A stretch of 64,000 nucleotides of DNA. Source: Chloracidobacterium sp. (GTDB taxonomy: Bacteria; Acidobacteriota; Blastocatellia; Pyrinomonadales; Pyrinomonadaceae). Below are positions 8,807-18,761 of the stretch, piece by piece. Made by a program: the position numbers and the translations under genes. Position 1 is the first letter of the stretch, and each line of letters opens with the position of its first letter. The stretch spans positions 496,001-560,000 of the forward strand of contig JADKKB010000007.1 in NCBI GenBank assembly GCA_016720705.1. The letters run 5' to 3'. The notes beneath the pieces were generated by a model. The model made no database searches. It was not told where the DNA came from and saw only the letters and a list, made by a program, of their open reading frames with translations.

Positions 8807-11800
8807 CTAATTATCGATGACCGGTTCCTGTTTGCGGGACTTTCGGCGTTCAGCTTTCCAACTTTTTCTGATCGCATCGACGTCAAATTTATCACGCGTT
8901 CCGTCACGCATATTTTCGATCTCGTGCTGAACGCGGGCCGCAACCAGGCGATATGCCTCAGTATTCGGGACGCCCTCGACCATCTTGGCGAGCTCGTCAT
9001 ATTCGAGAAATCTGCCGACCTTGGCACCGATCTTGGCTCCGATACTACGGCCCTTCGGGATGATCGTGCCTTTGGGAAACGCATCATATGTGCCCCAAAT
9101 ATATATCGGTAAAATGCCGATCTTTTGATTTAGCGAAAGGTACCCGATGATAGGCTTAAACTCGGTTATCTGGCCCGACTCCTGCCTGCCGCCCTCGGGA
9201 AAGATGAGAGCGTTGTAGCCGTCATTCAGTATCTGCGTGACGTGCCGGAGCGATTGCCGCAGGCTGCCCGTCCGCTCGATCGGTACGAGCGTCGTGAAAT
9301 TATTCATATACGCTCGCTTGTATTTGGTGTCGAACCAATAATCGGCCGCTGCGACCGCTACGGTCTGCTCGGCAACGTCCTTGCCGAGTGCCTTTTTAAC
9401 GAGACCTGTATCGATGTGCGATGTGTGATTTGGAGCCACGATAAAATTGACGTGCTGCGGCACATTTGCTTCGCCCTCGATCCGGGTGTTTAAGACACCT
9501 TCATATAACGTGTCCTGGGCAAAATCCACGATCGCATTTCCCACACGGCGCACGATCGACGGAATGACTATTTCCTCTTCGTCCTTCTTTTCCTCGACCC
9601 TTGGCTCATCGGCGAGCTTTTTGGATTTATCGACGCGTTGAACCGCTGTGAGCAGTTCGCGGACCGACTGGACCTCGCTCAACGTGTCGGGCGATGCGAC
9701 CCGGCCGCCGGCATCCTCGACCGCCGCCTGAAGCTCGACAAACATCAGCGAATCAAAGCCGAGATCGGCAAGTTTGTCTTCCATTACAACGTCCGATAGC
9801 GGTCGGTTTGAGACGCTCGCGACGATCTTTCGTATCCATAGAGCGTTATCGTCGCCCTTTGATTCGACGACGGTTTTGGTCTTGGACTTGGCACGATCCT
9901 CGAGCGTTTGGATCATCTCGACAACCTCGGGACGCTTGACCTTTCGGGTCGCGGTCCGCGGCAGTTCGAACGGCGTGATGTGAAGCACCTTGACACGTTT
10001 GGCGAACGGCAATCCGGCCGAGACCTCACGGAAATGCTCCTCGACCTTCTTGTTTGCGTCAGACCGCGTCAATGCGATATCAAACTCATAATCCGGGACG
10101 ACCAGGGCGGCGATCTTTTCGCCGCCGTCATCGTCGTGCAAACCGACGACGCTCATCTCCTTGATAAAGGCGGATTTGCTGTAATGATCTTCGATCTCGT
10201 CCGGATAGATATTCTTGCCGTTCGAGTCGATGATAACGTCCTTTGATCGGCCGACGATGTAGAGATTGCCGTCTTCGTCGAGTTTGCCGAGGTCGCCGGT
10301 CTTTAGCCAGCGATCGTGGAGCACTGCGTCGGTCGCCTTATCGTTGTTATAATAGCCGAGCATCACATTTTGCCCGCGGGCGAGCACCTCGCCGACGCCA
10401 TTTTCGTCCGGCACGTCGATCTTGACCTCGACACCCGGCAGAGGTTTACCGACGCTGCCGCGAAGCAATTTATTGCCCGGGCGAGCGACGGTCAGTACCG
10501 GCGACGACTCAGTCAGGCCGTAGCCCTCGAGCACTGTAAAACCAAGTCCGTGGAGATCTTTCTGCACCTTCTCAGACAGTGCTGACCCGCCCGAAATGAG
10601 GTAGCGCATCTTGCCGCCTAAACCCTGATGGATCGGGAAAAATACGATCGGGCCGAGGTTGAACGGCGTGTTGTCCCGGATCCAAGCGTTAAAATCAATG
10701 ACATTGTCGGCCAGATCTGCAATCCAGTCGCCGCGCTCGCGCAGACGGGTCTTGATACGGCGGTGCAGCATTTCCCATAGTGCCGGCACGCCCACCATAC
10801 CCGTAACGTGGCCGTTTTCCATCGTCCGAGAGAGGTCCTCGGCCGTCAGTTCGTTAAGGTAAGTGATCTGCGTTCCGTTTGAGAATGGCGTCAGGAATCC
10901 GGCGGAAAACTCGAAAGTGTGATGCATCGGCAATACGGAGAGGACACCGTCTGTAATGTCCATATCGAGAACGCTCGACAGCATCGAGATCATATTCACA
11001 AAGTTTTTATGCGAGAGCATTACTGCCTTTGGCGTACCTGTGGTACCCGAAGTGAAGATAAGCGATGCCACCGCACTGGAATGTACCTTGGGCGGCAAAA
11101 GAGCATTGCGGTTCGCCTCTTCGATCTCGGACTGGATCTCAAAGACCGCATCGAACGTCCAGACCGCGACTTCCAGTCCGGCTTGTTTAAGCTTTTCAGC
11201 GATCTCAGGATGTTCTTCGGCGAGCTTCGGAGAAACGACGACCGCCGAGGCCTCGCCCGCCTTGGCAAAGGTGACTATCTCCGTTACCGAGCTGGCCGGA
11301 TCGATAGGAATTGCCGTCGCGCCCGTTTTGAGAATGCCAAAATAGGTCATTCCCCATTCGGGCATATTGTTGGAAAACAGAATGACGCGGTCGCCGCCCT
11401 TGATGCCGTTTTTGGCCAGATAGCCCGCCGCACGCATCGTAAGTTCGCTCACGTCTTCAAACGTATATTGCTCCTTACGTCCATTTCGCTCGATTCGCAT
11501 CGCCACGCGAGTCGGAAAACGTTTGACCGAGGTGTCGAAAAGATCGAGCAGATCTTTGTACGTATAAGAACGCTTTTCGACTGCCTTGAGCTCTTCTTCG
11601 AGTGTTGGCAAAACCCATTTTCGCATTCCGGGAAAATGGATGTTGAGCCAGTAGTCGTACCAATCAATACGCTCCGGATACCACGGCAAAAGGTTTTTTT
11701 CTTTTTCCCTAATGACCGCGTGCAATGCCCGCAGGTTGTCCGAGCGGTATAAATAATCGTTGTCGATCATAAACGGCTTGAACATCGCAAACGCATCCAT

Positions 11801-13243
11801 CGTCTCTTTGGTCGTCTGCTCGAATGACTCGACCGACTTTCGCAGGTCCGAAACGATATTTCCGATCCTGCCGCCGCCCCAACGCGGGCTGGCCTTGTCG
11901 AGCATCTTATCCGCCTGTTTGGCCAACTTGTTGAGCATCGGCGCCGACGTTAGCTGATACGTGCGGTTAGTAACGGTCTGCGTCTCGACCATTCCTGCGA
12001 GCTTATTGACTAATTTGTTTCCGGTTTCCTTGTCCTCGTAATGCTGGCGTTTATAAAGCCCGACGAGACCGACGATACGTTTCATATCGTTTGGGTTGGA
12101 GTCGCCCGAGGATGCCTGAAATACAAGCGGCGGATTCGGATCGACCAGTGCGTTCATTGTCGCCGCCAAGATCGCCCCAGAGACCATATCTACCGGAATA
12201 ATGTCTAGGACGAGCTTCTCGTTGACCGGAATGATCGGTTGGCCGCGCAAGGCGATCAGTATAAGCGGAGCGGTCGTCGTAAAGCCTTCGTTCCACCCCG
12301 GAAACGGATATGCCTGTGACGATTCGACGATCGACGGGCGCAGAAGCACCTTAACAATATCGTCTTGCGAAGCAATGATCTGCTCCGCGAGCGACTTCGA
12401 GTAGGTATAAATGTTCGTCCAGCCCCAATACTCGGCACGCTCAGAACCGAGTTCGGTCGTGCGTTCGCGGATCCACATTTTGCGTTCGCGGAAAATCGCC
12501 GATTTCAATTCGGCTTCGTCATCGGGATCGCGGCCTTCCTCGATAAAGCGGTGGCGAGCTTGTTCGCGAAACTTCGCATGCTGCACCGCGTCGTCGGCCT
12601 CTTGCCTCGCTTGTTCCGACAAACGCGCACAGTCCTCGACCTCGCGGTTGACGTCAAAGGTCGTTCCGACGAGTTCGTCCTTTCGCGGGAAATATCCGAC
12701 GACCGGCTCATTTTCCCAGATCGGCCCGCTGCGTTTACCTGCCACAAAACACGTCGAAACGTGCACCAGACGCGGTTTTTTCATCATCCGGGCCATTTTG
12801 ATGATGTTGTTCGAACCATTAATATTCGTCCGCAAAGCCGACTCAAGCGGCGGGTTGAACGTCACATTACCGGCACCATTGATAATGATGTCGGTATCAC
12901 GCATGATTTTCTTGGCTTCTTTTTCATCAAGCCCAAGATACTCATTCCCAACATCACCATTCACGGGAACGACCTTAGACTTAATAAACTCCTCAAACCC
13001 ATCGCCATACTTCTCCCGCAGCGGATCAAACGTCGGCGACGTCACGATCGAAGTCCAAAACCGTATCTTCGACTCATTCGCATCTCGTGCACGCACGGTT
13101 GCATATACCTTCCCGATATCCGGAAAATTATGCAGCAGCATCGACAACGTGACCTTCCCTACAAAGCCCGTACCGCCGATAAAGAAGATCTTCTTACCCT
13201 TAAATATTTCTGTTGGTGATAATTTCATTTGGAACGCCGACAT
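8807..13243 (-). CDS. elbD: ElbD-like fusion: acyl reductase, acyl-AMP ligase, carrier protein, PlsC acyltransferase
   Basis: One 1,478-residue protein carries four activities. Residues 15-500 are a male-sterility-type fatty acyl reductase with the Rossmann motif GGTGFVG (23-29) and catalytic Y279-T-Y-S-K283. Residues 555-1110 are an adenylate-forming acyl ligase with TSGTTGTPK (731-739), GYGLTESSP and KTGDLGKLDEDG. A carrier domain has G-F-D-S1165-L for the phosphopantetheine arm. Residues 1240-1450 are a PlsC-type acyltransferase with H1273-T-S-H-I-D1278 and FPEGG (1348-1352). This layout matches ElbD, required for alkyl-ether lipid synthesis in myxobacteria and reported, from memory, in subdivision 4 acidobacteria that make ether-bound iso-diabolic acid. 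No other elb-like gene lies beside it. A second in-frame ATG at 13228 is possible. Confidence 0.85.
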   Translation of the reverse strand: MSAFQMKLSPTEIFKGKKIFFIGGTGFVGKVTLSMLLHNFPDIGKVYATVRARDANESKIRFWTSIVTSPTFDPLREKYGDGFEEFIKSKVVPVNGDVGNEYLGLDEKEAKKIMRDTDIIINGAGNVTFNPPLESALRTNINGSNNIIKMARMMKKPRLVHVSTCFVAGKRSGPIWENEPVVGYFPRKDELVGTTFDVNREVEDCARLSEQARQEADDAVQHAKFREQARHRFIEEGRDPDDEAELKSAIFRERKMWIRERTTELGSERAEYWGWTNIYTYSKSLAEQIIASQDDIVKVLLRPSIVESSQAYPFPGWNEGFTTTAPLILIALRGQPIIPVNEKLVLDIIPVDMVSGAILAATMNALVDPNPPLVFQASSGDSNPNDMKRIVGLVGLYKRQHYEDKETGNKLVNKLAGMVETQTVTNRTYQLTSAPMLNKLAKQADKMLDKASPRWGGGRIGNIVSDLRKSVESFEQTTKETMDAFAMFKPFMIDNDYLYRSDNLRALHAVIREKEKNLLPWYPERIDWYDYWLNIHFPGMRKWVLPTLEEELKAVEKRSYTYKDLLDLFDTSVKRFPTRVAMRIERNGRKEQYTFEDVSELTMRAAGYLAKNGIKGGDRVILFSNNMPEWGMTYFGILKTGATAIPIDPASSVTEIVTFAKAGEASAVVVSPKLAEEHPEIAEKLKQAGLEVAVWTFDAVFEIQSEIEEANRNALLPPKVHSSAVASLIFTSGTTGTPKAVMLSHKNFVNMISMLSSVLDMDITDGVLSVLPMHHTFEFSAGFLTPFSNGTQITYLNELTAEDLSRTMENGHVTGMVGVPALWEMLHRRIKTRLRERGDWIADLADNVIDFNAWIRDNTPFNLGPIVFFPIHQGLGGKMRYLISGGSALSEKVQKDLHGLGFTVLEGYGLTESSPVLTVARPGNKLLRGSVGKPLPGVEVKIDVPDENGVGEVLARGQNVMLGYYNNDKATDAVLHDRWLKTGDLGKLDEDGNLYIVGRSKDVIIDSNGKNIYPDEIEDHYSKSAFIKEMSVVGLHDDDGGEKIAALVVPDYEFDIALTRSDANKKVEEHFREVSAGLPFAKRVKVLHITPFELPRTATRKVKRPEVVEMIQTLEDRAKSKTKTVVESKGDDNALWIRKIVASVSNRPLSDVVMEDKLADLGFDSLMFVELQAAVEDAGGRVASPDTLSEVQSVRELLTAVQRVDKSKKLADEPRVEEKKDEEEIVIPSIVRRVGNAIVDFAQDTLYEGVLNTRIEGEANVPQHVNFIVAPNHTSHIDTGLVKKALGKDVAEQTVAVAAADYWFDTKYKRAYMNNFTTLVPIERTGSLRQSLRHVTQILNDGYNALIFPEGGRQESGQITEFKPIIGYLSLNQKIGILPIYIWGTYDAFPKGTIIPKGRSIGAKIGAKVGRFLEYDELAKMVEGVPNTEAYRLVAARVQHEIENMRDGTRDKFDVDAIRKSWKAERRKSRKQEPVIDN

Positions 13244-13325
13244 TCTTGTCCGCTACTTCTTTGTTCAAAACCTTTTTTCGCTTGCCACCGACCCACAAAG
13301 GCCTAGAAATCTTCCCGTGAAGTCG

Positions 13326-13859
13326 TTACCGCCCGCACTGATCCTTATTGCCGAAATTGTCTGGCTGGCGGCTCCAACCAGTTTGGCCGCGGCGGTTTTT
13401 GACCTTTACCCACCAGACGTCGATGGGTTTGCGGGTCTCTTTGAATAACACGTCGTCGTTCGGATCACCCTGAAAGATGCGGCCTTTGTACCATATCTTG
13501 CTAAAGCCCTCGCCGAGGTACGTGAGTAGATAGAGGTTGTCACCACGTCTGAGTTTGACGTTGTCGAGCGTCGTGTTTTTTAGAACGCGGACGATGCCCG
13601 CACGCGTCGTGATGACTGTGCCGGTGACGCCCGTGACCCGTTCTCCCTTTTTCATTCGAAAGGCGACTGGCGACGAGTCTCTCATTTCGCGACGGGCAAC
13701 GGTCGGCTTGTCGACCGTCCACTCCCGATAGGTACAGCACTCGAAAGGGCACGCTCCGTTATCTACGTACGGCATTCGTGGACCGTTCGATTGGGCGTGG
13801 GCTCCGCCGATAAAAACCGCCGTCACGAAAAAAATAGCAGACATCACTTTGCGCGTCAT
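13326..13859 (-). CDS. Secreted SH3-like domain protein, uncharacterised
   Basis: This 177-residue protein has a signal peptide (about 1-22, ending GGAHAQ). After it come a short Cys-containing stretch (GACPFECCTYREW), a variable-loop domain, and a segment reading VKNRRGQTGWSRQPDNF near the C-terminus, which is the typical last strand pair of a bacterial SH3b domain. Those domains often bind cell-wall peptides. Three Cys residues close together (C38, C42 and C43 by my count) may form a disulfide. It lies 14 bases downstream of the LarA-like gene and carries a GAGAGAA Shine-Dalgarno, so they are probably co-transcribed. I cannot name a function. Confidence 0.7.
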   Translation of the reverse strand: MTRKVMSAIFFVTAVFIGGAHAQSNGPRMPYVDNGACPFECCTYREWTVDKPTVARREMRDSSPVAFRMKKGERVTGVTGTVITTRAGIVRVLKNTTLDNVKLRRGDNLYLLTYLGEGFSKIWYKGRIFQGDPNDDVLFKETRKPIDVWWVKVKNRRGQTGWSRQPDNFGNKDQCGR

Positions 13860-13873
13860 AAATTCTCTCGTTT

Positions 13874-15475
<1,602 letters not shown>

Positions 15476-15498
15476 AAAATTATTGAGTCGGTATAGGT

Positions 15499-15945
15499 TT
15501 AATCACACATTCGAAACCCTACACCTGTCGAATCATTCAAATCTGAAAAAACGTGCATACTACAGAGCCTAAAATCTGGCGCCCATTCGAGTTCAACATT
15601 TATTTTCTTTCCGTTTCCAGACAAATCTCGGGAAGAAAAATTATCATCTCTAAATACCGAAGGATCGTAGGAGCAAGTTATATCAGGCCCCCATTTTATC
15701 TCCGAATCGATCCCTTTCAACACACTGGTTATAGATCGCATTTGCCCAACAAAATCGTCTCGAGCGATACCTTTCCTAGTATCTATTGACGCCTCTAAAT
15801 ATATTTCATCAAATTGTTCCGCTATTATCCTTTGTCTAAGTTTCTCCACAGCTAGTTCATTTTGGTGACGGTATCCAATAAAGCCACACCCCACAAGCAA
15901 ACAAGCCGAAATAGTGAAAAAGATTCTGCGCCGTTCAATCTTCAT
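15499..15945 (-). CDS. Small predicted lipoprotein or membrane-anchored protein, uncharacterised
   Basis: This 148-residue protein has a short basic N-terminus and a hydrophobic stretch ending in L-V-G-C20, a plausible lipobox. The mature part has an alpha-helical start (IIAEQFDEIYLEASIDTRKG) followed by a beta-rich domain with three cysteines, resembling the small secreted DUF4019/DUF3887-like cystatin-fold proteins. That likeness is weak and from pattern only. Its start codon overlaps the stop of the HAD phosphatase gene by 4 bases (ATGA), so translation is likely coupled. Its codon use and AT content look a little different from its neighbours by eye. Confidence 0.65.
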   Translation of the reverse strand: MKIERRRIFFTISACLLVGCGFIGYRHQNELAVEKLRQRIIAEQFDEIYLEASIDTRKGIARDDFVGQMRSITSVLKGIDSEIKWGPDITCSYDPSVFRDDNFSSRDLSGNGKKINVELEWAPDFRLCSMHVFSDLNDSTGVGFRMCD

Positions 15946-16616
15946 TTAAGATCCAAAATCGCCCAGTCATGTTGCAACGCCGTCTGCTTCAGCCTGAAAT
16001 CCGGACAAACCGCGACCGGATGCCCGACGATCGAAAGCATTGGTAGGTCTGAAATCGAATCAGAATAGGCGTAACTATCAGACAAATTGATCTGCTCGCG
16101 TTCGGCGTATTCGCGGATCCATTGGGCTTTGGTCGCGGATGCCATTACTGGTGGCAGGACGCGCCCGGTGGCATATCCGTTGACGAACTCGAGCCTATTG
16201 GCTACATAATCGTCGATGCCGAGATACGTCATCATCTTTTCGATCGTGAAATCAAGAGCCCCAGTCAATACGACCTGGCGTTGGCCGATCTTTTTACCTT
16301 GAGCGATCAGCTCGAGCGTTCCGGGAAAAATTGCCGGCTTTAAGACCTCTTCGAATAGTTCCTCAGAGAAATAACGCAGACGATCCTGGGAAAAACCCGA
16401 ATAGCTACGAAAAAACACTTCGTTAAAGACGTTTCTCGAATATAGATCAGTGACGCCAAAGAACGGCAACTTGGCGAGCGTGCTGACGCTTTTTTTGGCG
16501 GTTTGCCATAGGCCCTGCTGACGCTTTGCGTAGAATGCGAGCGTATGGACGAGGTTAGTACTGACCAATGTCCCCTCGAGGTCGTAAAATGCCGCGGCTT
16601 GTCCGTTTTTGTTCAT
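15942..16616 (-). CDS. HAD-IB family (SerB-like) hydrolase with altered motif I
   Basis: This 224-residue protein belongs to haloacid dehalogenase subfamily IB, which includes phosphoserine phosphatase. Motif I reads F-Y-D12-L-E14-G-T-L, where the usual DxDGT has aspartate at the second position. Motif II is VVLTGALD, the lysine region is SATKAQWI, and motif III reads YSDSISDLPML. The nucleophile D12 is present; the glutamate in place of the general-acid aspartate is unusual and could change activity. Distant relatives include lipid-phosphate phosphatases linked to acyltransferases. It is divergent from coaD, and its stop overlaps the start of the small lipoprotein gene. Confidence 0.85.
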   Translation of the reverse strand: MNKNGQAAAFYDLEGTLVSTNLVHTLAFYAKRQQGLWQTAKKSVSTLAKLPFFGVTDLYSRNVFNEVFFRSYSGFSQDRLRYFSEELFEEVLKPAIFPGTLELIAQGKKIGQRQVVLTGALDFTIEKMMTYLGIDDYVANRLEFVNGYATGRVLPPVMASATKAQWIREYAEREQINLSDSYAYSDSISDLPMLSIVGHPVAVCPDFRLKQTALQHDWAILDLK

Positions 16617-16733
16617 GTCCGGTCTTATGCTATGTTATTCACGCCAAACGGCGATATTTTCTTCTTAGAATAGGCAAAATACTAGCACCTTTTGCAAGGA
16701 TTTGGTAGGTGGTCGAGGACCAAGTTACAAATT

Positions 16734-16750
16734 AATTACAAATTGTAATT
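16734..16750. promoter_or_regulatory. Perfect palindrome upstream of coaD (candidate operator)
   Basis: AATTACAA-A-TTGTAATT is a 17-base perfect palindrome with 8-base arms. It lies 28 bases upstream of the coaD ATG in the divergent region shared with the HAD gene. The left arm is also repeated just before it (GTTACAAATTAATTACAA), giving a run of TTACAAAT-like units. A dimeric repressor or activator could bind here. The AT-rich composition makes a chance palindrome possible. Confidence 0.35.
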
Positions 16751-16778
16751 ACATTGTGACTACGGATTTGTGGCAATT

Positions 16779-17270
16779 ATGCGGCGAGCTATCTTCCCGG
16801 GGTCTTTCGACCCGTTAACCAACGGACATCTGGACATCATCAAGCGTTCTTCGCCGCTTTTCGACGAGATCGTGGTCGCAGTACTCAATAATGCTGATAA
16901 GCACCCGATGTTTTCGGTCGAGGAACGCTGCTCAATGATACGCGAGATTCTGCCGACGATCGATACCGACGGCTGCACACTGATCGTCGACAGCTTTTCG
17001 GGTTTGACCGCTGATTTTGCTAAGAAAAGTGGTGCCACCGCGATCGTTCGCGGCATCCGAGCGGTCAGCGATTATGAATATGAACTCCGAATGGCCCTGA
17101 TGAACCGGCGTCTCGAACCGACTATCGAGACGGTCTTCCTTATGGCCGGGGAGGAATATTCGTATGTGTCCTCGACACTGATGAAACAGGTTTTCGAACT
17201 TGGCGGCCGCGTCGAGGGCCTGATCCCGACATTGGTCGAAGAAAAAATGCGGCAAAAGACCACGCTCTGA
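16779..17270 (+). CDS. coaD: Phosphopantetheine adenylyltransferase
   Basis: This enzyme transfers AMP to 4'-phosphopantetheine, the penultimate step of coenzyme A synthesis, in the cytoplasm. From the ATG at 16779 it is 163 residues, normal for bacterial CoaD. The nucleotidyltransferase motif FPGSFDPLTNGH is at the N-terminus, with the TxGH histidine intact. The C-terminal VSSTLMKQ motif binds substrate. The region around NRRLEPTIETVFLMA is also typical. A GTG nine bases upstream could add three residues, but MRRAIFPGSFDP aligns with known starts. No strong Shine-Dalgarno sequence is visible. Confidence 0.96.
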   Translation: MRRAIFPGSFDPLTNGHLDIIKRSSPLFDEIVVAVLNNADKHPMFSVEERCSMIREILPTIDTDGCTLIVDSFSGLTADFAKKSGATAIVRGIRAVSDYEYELRMALMNRRLEPTIETVFLMAGEEYSYVSSTLMKQVFELGGRVEGLIPTLVEEKMRQKTTL

Positions 17271-17480
17271 CCGACCTCATACCGATTGGCGGCCTTGCCG
17301 CACCGAAGTTTCGCTGTCCGTGGATTAAGGAAACTCGCTTGGCACCATATCCGATGTGGGAGAATCCAGGCTTAGCCGAACGTCAACGACGCAAAAGGGT
17401 CCTTAGTCGCGTCTATTGGCTAAAAACTTAACTATCCACTCTCTGACTCTTTACCGCTCTGGGGTAAACTACTACTTATT

Positions 17481-18680
17481 ATGACTTTCCAGGTATCTGA
17501 CAATGTTTCTGCGATGAAGGGCTCATCAACACTGATCGCGGCGGCAGCAGCAGCCGATATGCGAGCTCGAGGAATCGATGTGATAGATCTCTCGGTTGGC
17601 GAGCCTGATTTTGACACGCCCGAGTTTATCAAACAGTACGCTTGGGAAGGCCTCCAAAAAGGTCTCACCAAATACACCGCAACTGCGGGAACTGTTGAAT
17701 TTCGGCGGTCGATCGTTGATTTCTTTGCGGATCGCTTTGGTTCGCAGTTTGATCAGTCAAATGTCGCCGCTGCGTGCGGCGGCAAGCAGGCTCTCTTCAA
17801 TGCCGCCTGCTCGCTTCTGAATCCGGGAGATGACGTCCTTATTCCCAAACCGTACTGGGTCACATTCCCCGAGATCGTGACGTTTTGCCGCGCAAACAAT
17901 GTCTTTATTGAGACAGAATCGACGGAATTTGTTCTAACAGCCGATCAGGTCGCGGCCGCGATAACTGATAAGACGAGACTTTTGATCATCAACAGCCCGA
18001 GCAACCCGTCGGGCCGTGTCATTCCGCCGGATGAATTGATCCGGATCGTCGAGGTTTGTGCCGCGAATGACGTTTACGTTTTAAGCGACGATTGCTATCT
18101 TTTCTTTGCGTATCCGCCGGCCGAGCCATTTTCGCTCACGACTCTTTCAGAGGAATTGCGTCAATACGTTTGCGTCGCAGGCAGTTTCTCGAAAACATAC
18201 GCGATGACCGGTTGGCGCATCGGTTATACGGTCGCTAATGCTGAATGGACACAGGCAATGGTCAAATTGCAGAGTCACTCAGCGACGCATCCGACATCTT
18301 TCGTGCAGTATGCGTGTGCCAAGGCATTGCAGGACCGCGATGCAACATTGTCGGCGGTCAACGAGATGACGGCGGAATACGAGCGTCGGCGAAACTGGCT
18401 GATTCCGCAACTCAATACGATAAACGGATTCAGGTGCCCGATGCCCGAAGGCGCATTTTACGCTTTTGTCGATGTCAGAGAATTGCTTGGTGAAAAGTTC
18501 GCTTCGTCAGATGATGTGGCGACTGCCCTTTTGAATGAATGCAAGATCGTCGTAACCGACGGAGCGGGATTTGGTGCGGACGGCTTTCTCAGAATCTCTT
18601 ACGCGACTTCGATGGAAAATCTGGAGCGGGCAATCACGTCGATGAGACAATTGTTCGGCACTAGATCCGCCACGATCTAA
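17481..18680 (+). CDS. PLP-dependent class I aminotransferase (aspartate/prephenate type)
   Basis: This 399-residue fold-type I aminotransferase starts FQVSDNVSAMKGSSTLIAAA. Its landmarks are LSVGEPDFDTPEF, the N-S-P-S-N-P-S-G-R substrate loop, DDCYLFFAYP for the cofactor-ring aspartate, and S-F-S-K-T-Y-A-M-T-G-W-R with the Schiff-base lysine. The pattern is that of subgroup 1-beta aspartate aminotransferases, some of which also use prephenate to make arogenate. aroA and aroK elsewhere in the window make that possible, but specificity cannot be read. It is convergent with the ABC ATPase gene. The 210 bases upstream show no feature I can name. Confidence 0.92.
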   Translation: MTFQVSDNVSAMKGSSTLIAAAAAADMRARGIDVIDLSVGEPDFDTPEFIKQYAWEGLQKGLTKYTATAGTVEFRRSIVDFFADRFGSQFDQSNVAAACGGKQALFNAACSLLNPGDDVLIPKPYWVTFPEIVTFCRANNVFIETESTEFVLTADQVAAAITDKTRLLIINSPSNPSGRVIPPDELIRIVEVCAANDVYVLSDDCYLFFAYPPAEPFSLTTLSEELRQYVCVAGSFSKTYAMTGWRIGYTVANAEWTQAMVKLQSHSATHPTSFVQYACAKALQDRDATLSAVNEMTAEYERRRNWLIPQLNTINGFRCPMPEGAFYAFVDVRELLGEKFASSDDVATALLNECKIVVTDGAGFGADGFLRISYATSMENLERAITSMRQLFGTRSATI

Positions 18681-18761
18681 TTAGGAATTGCCAATTGCAA
18701 AACTGCGGGTGAGTTGGATTCGGACTTAGATCTTCTTATTAGTATATTCGCGACGATTTTT

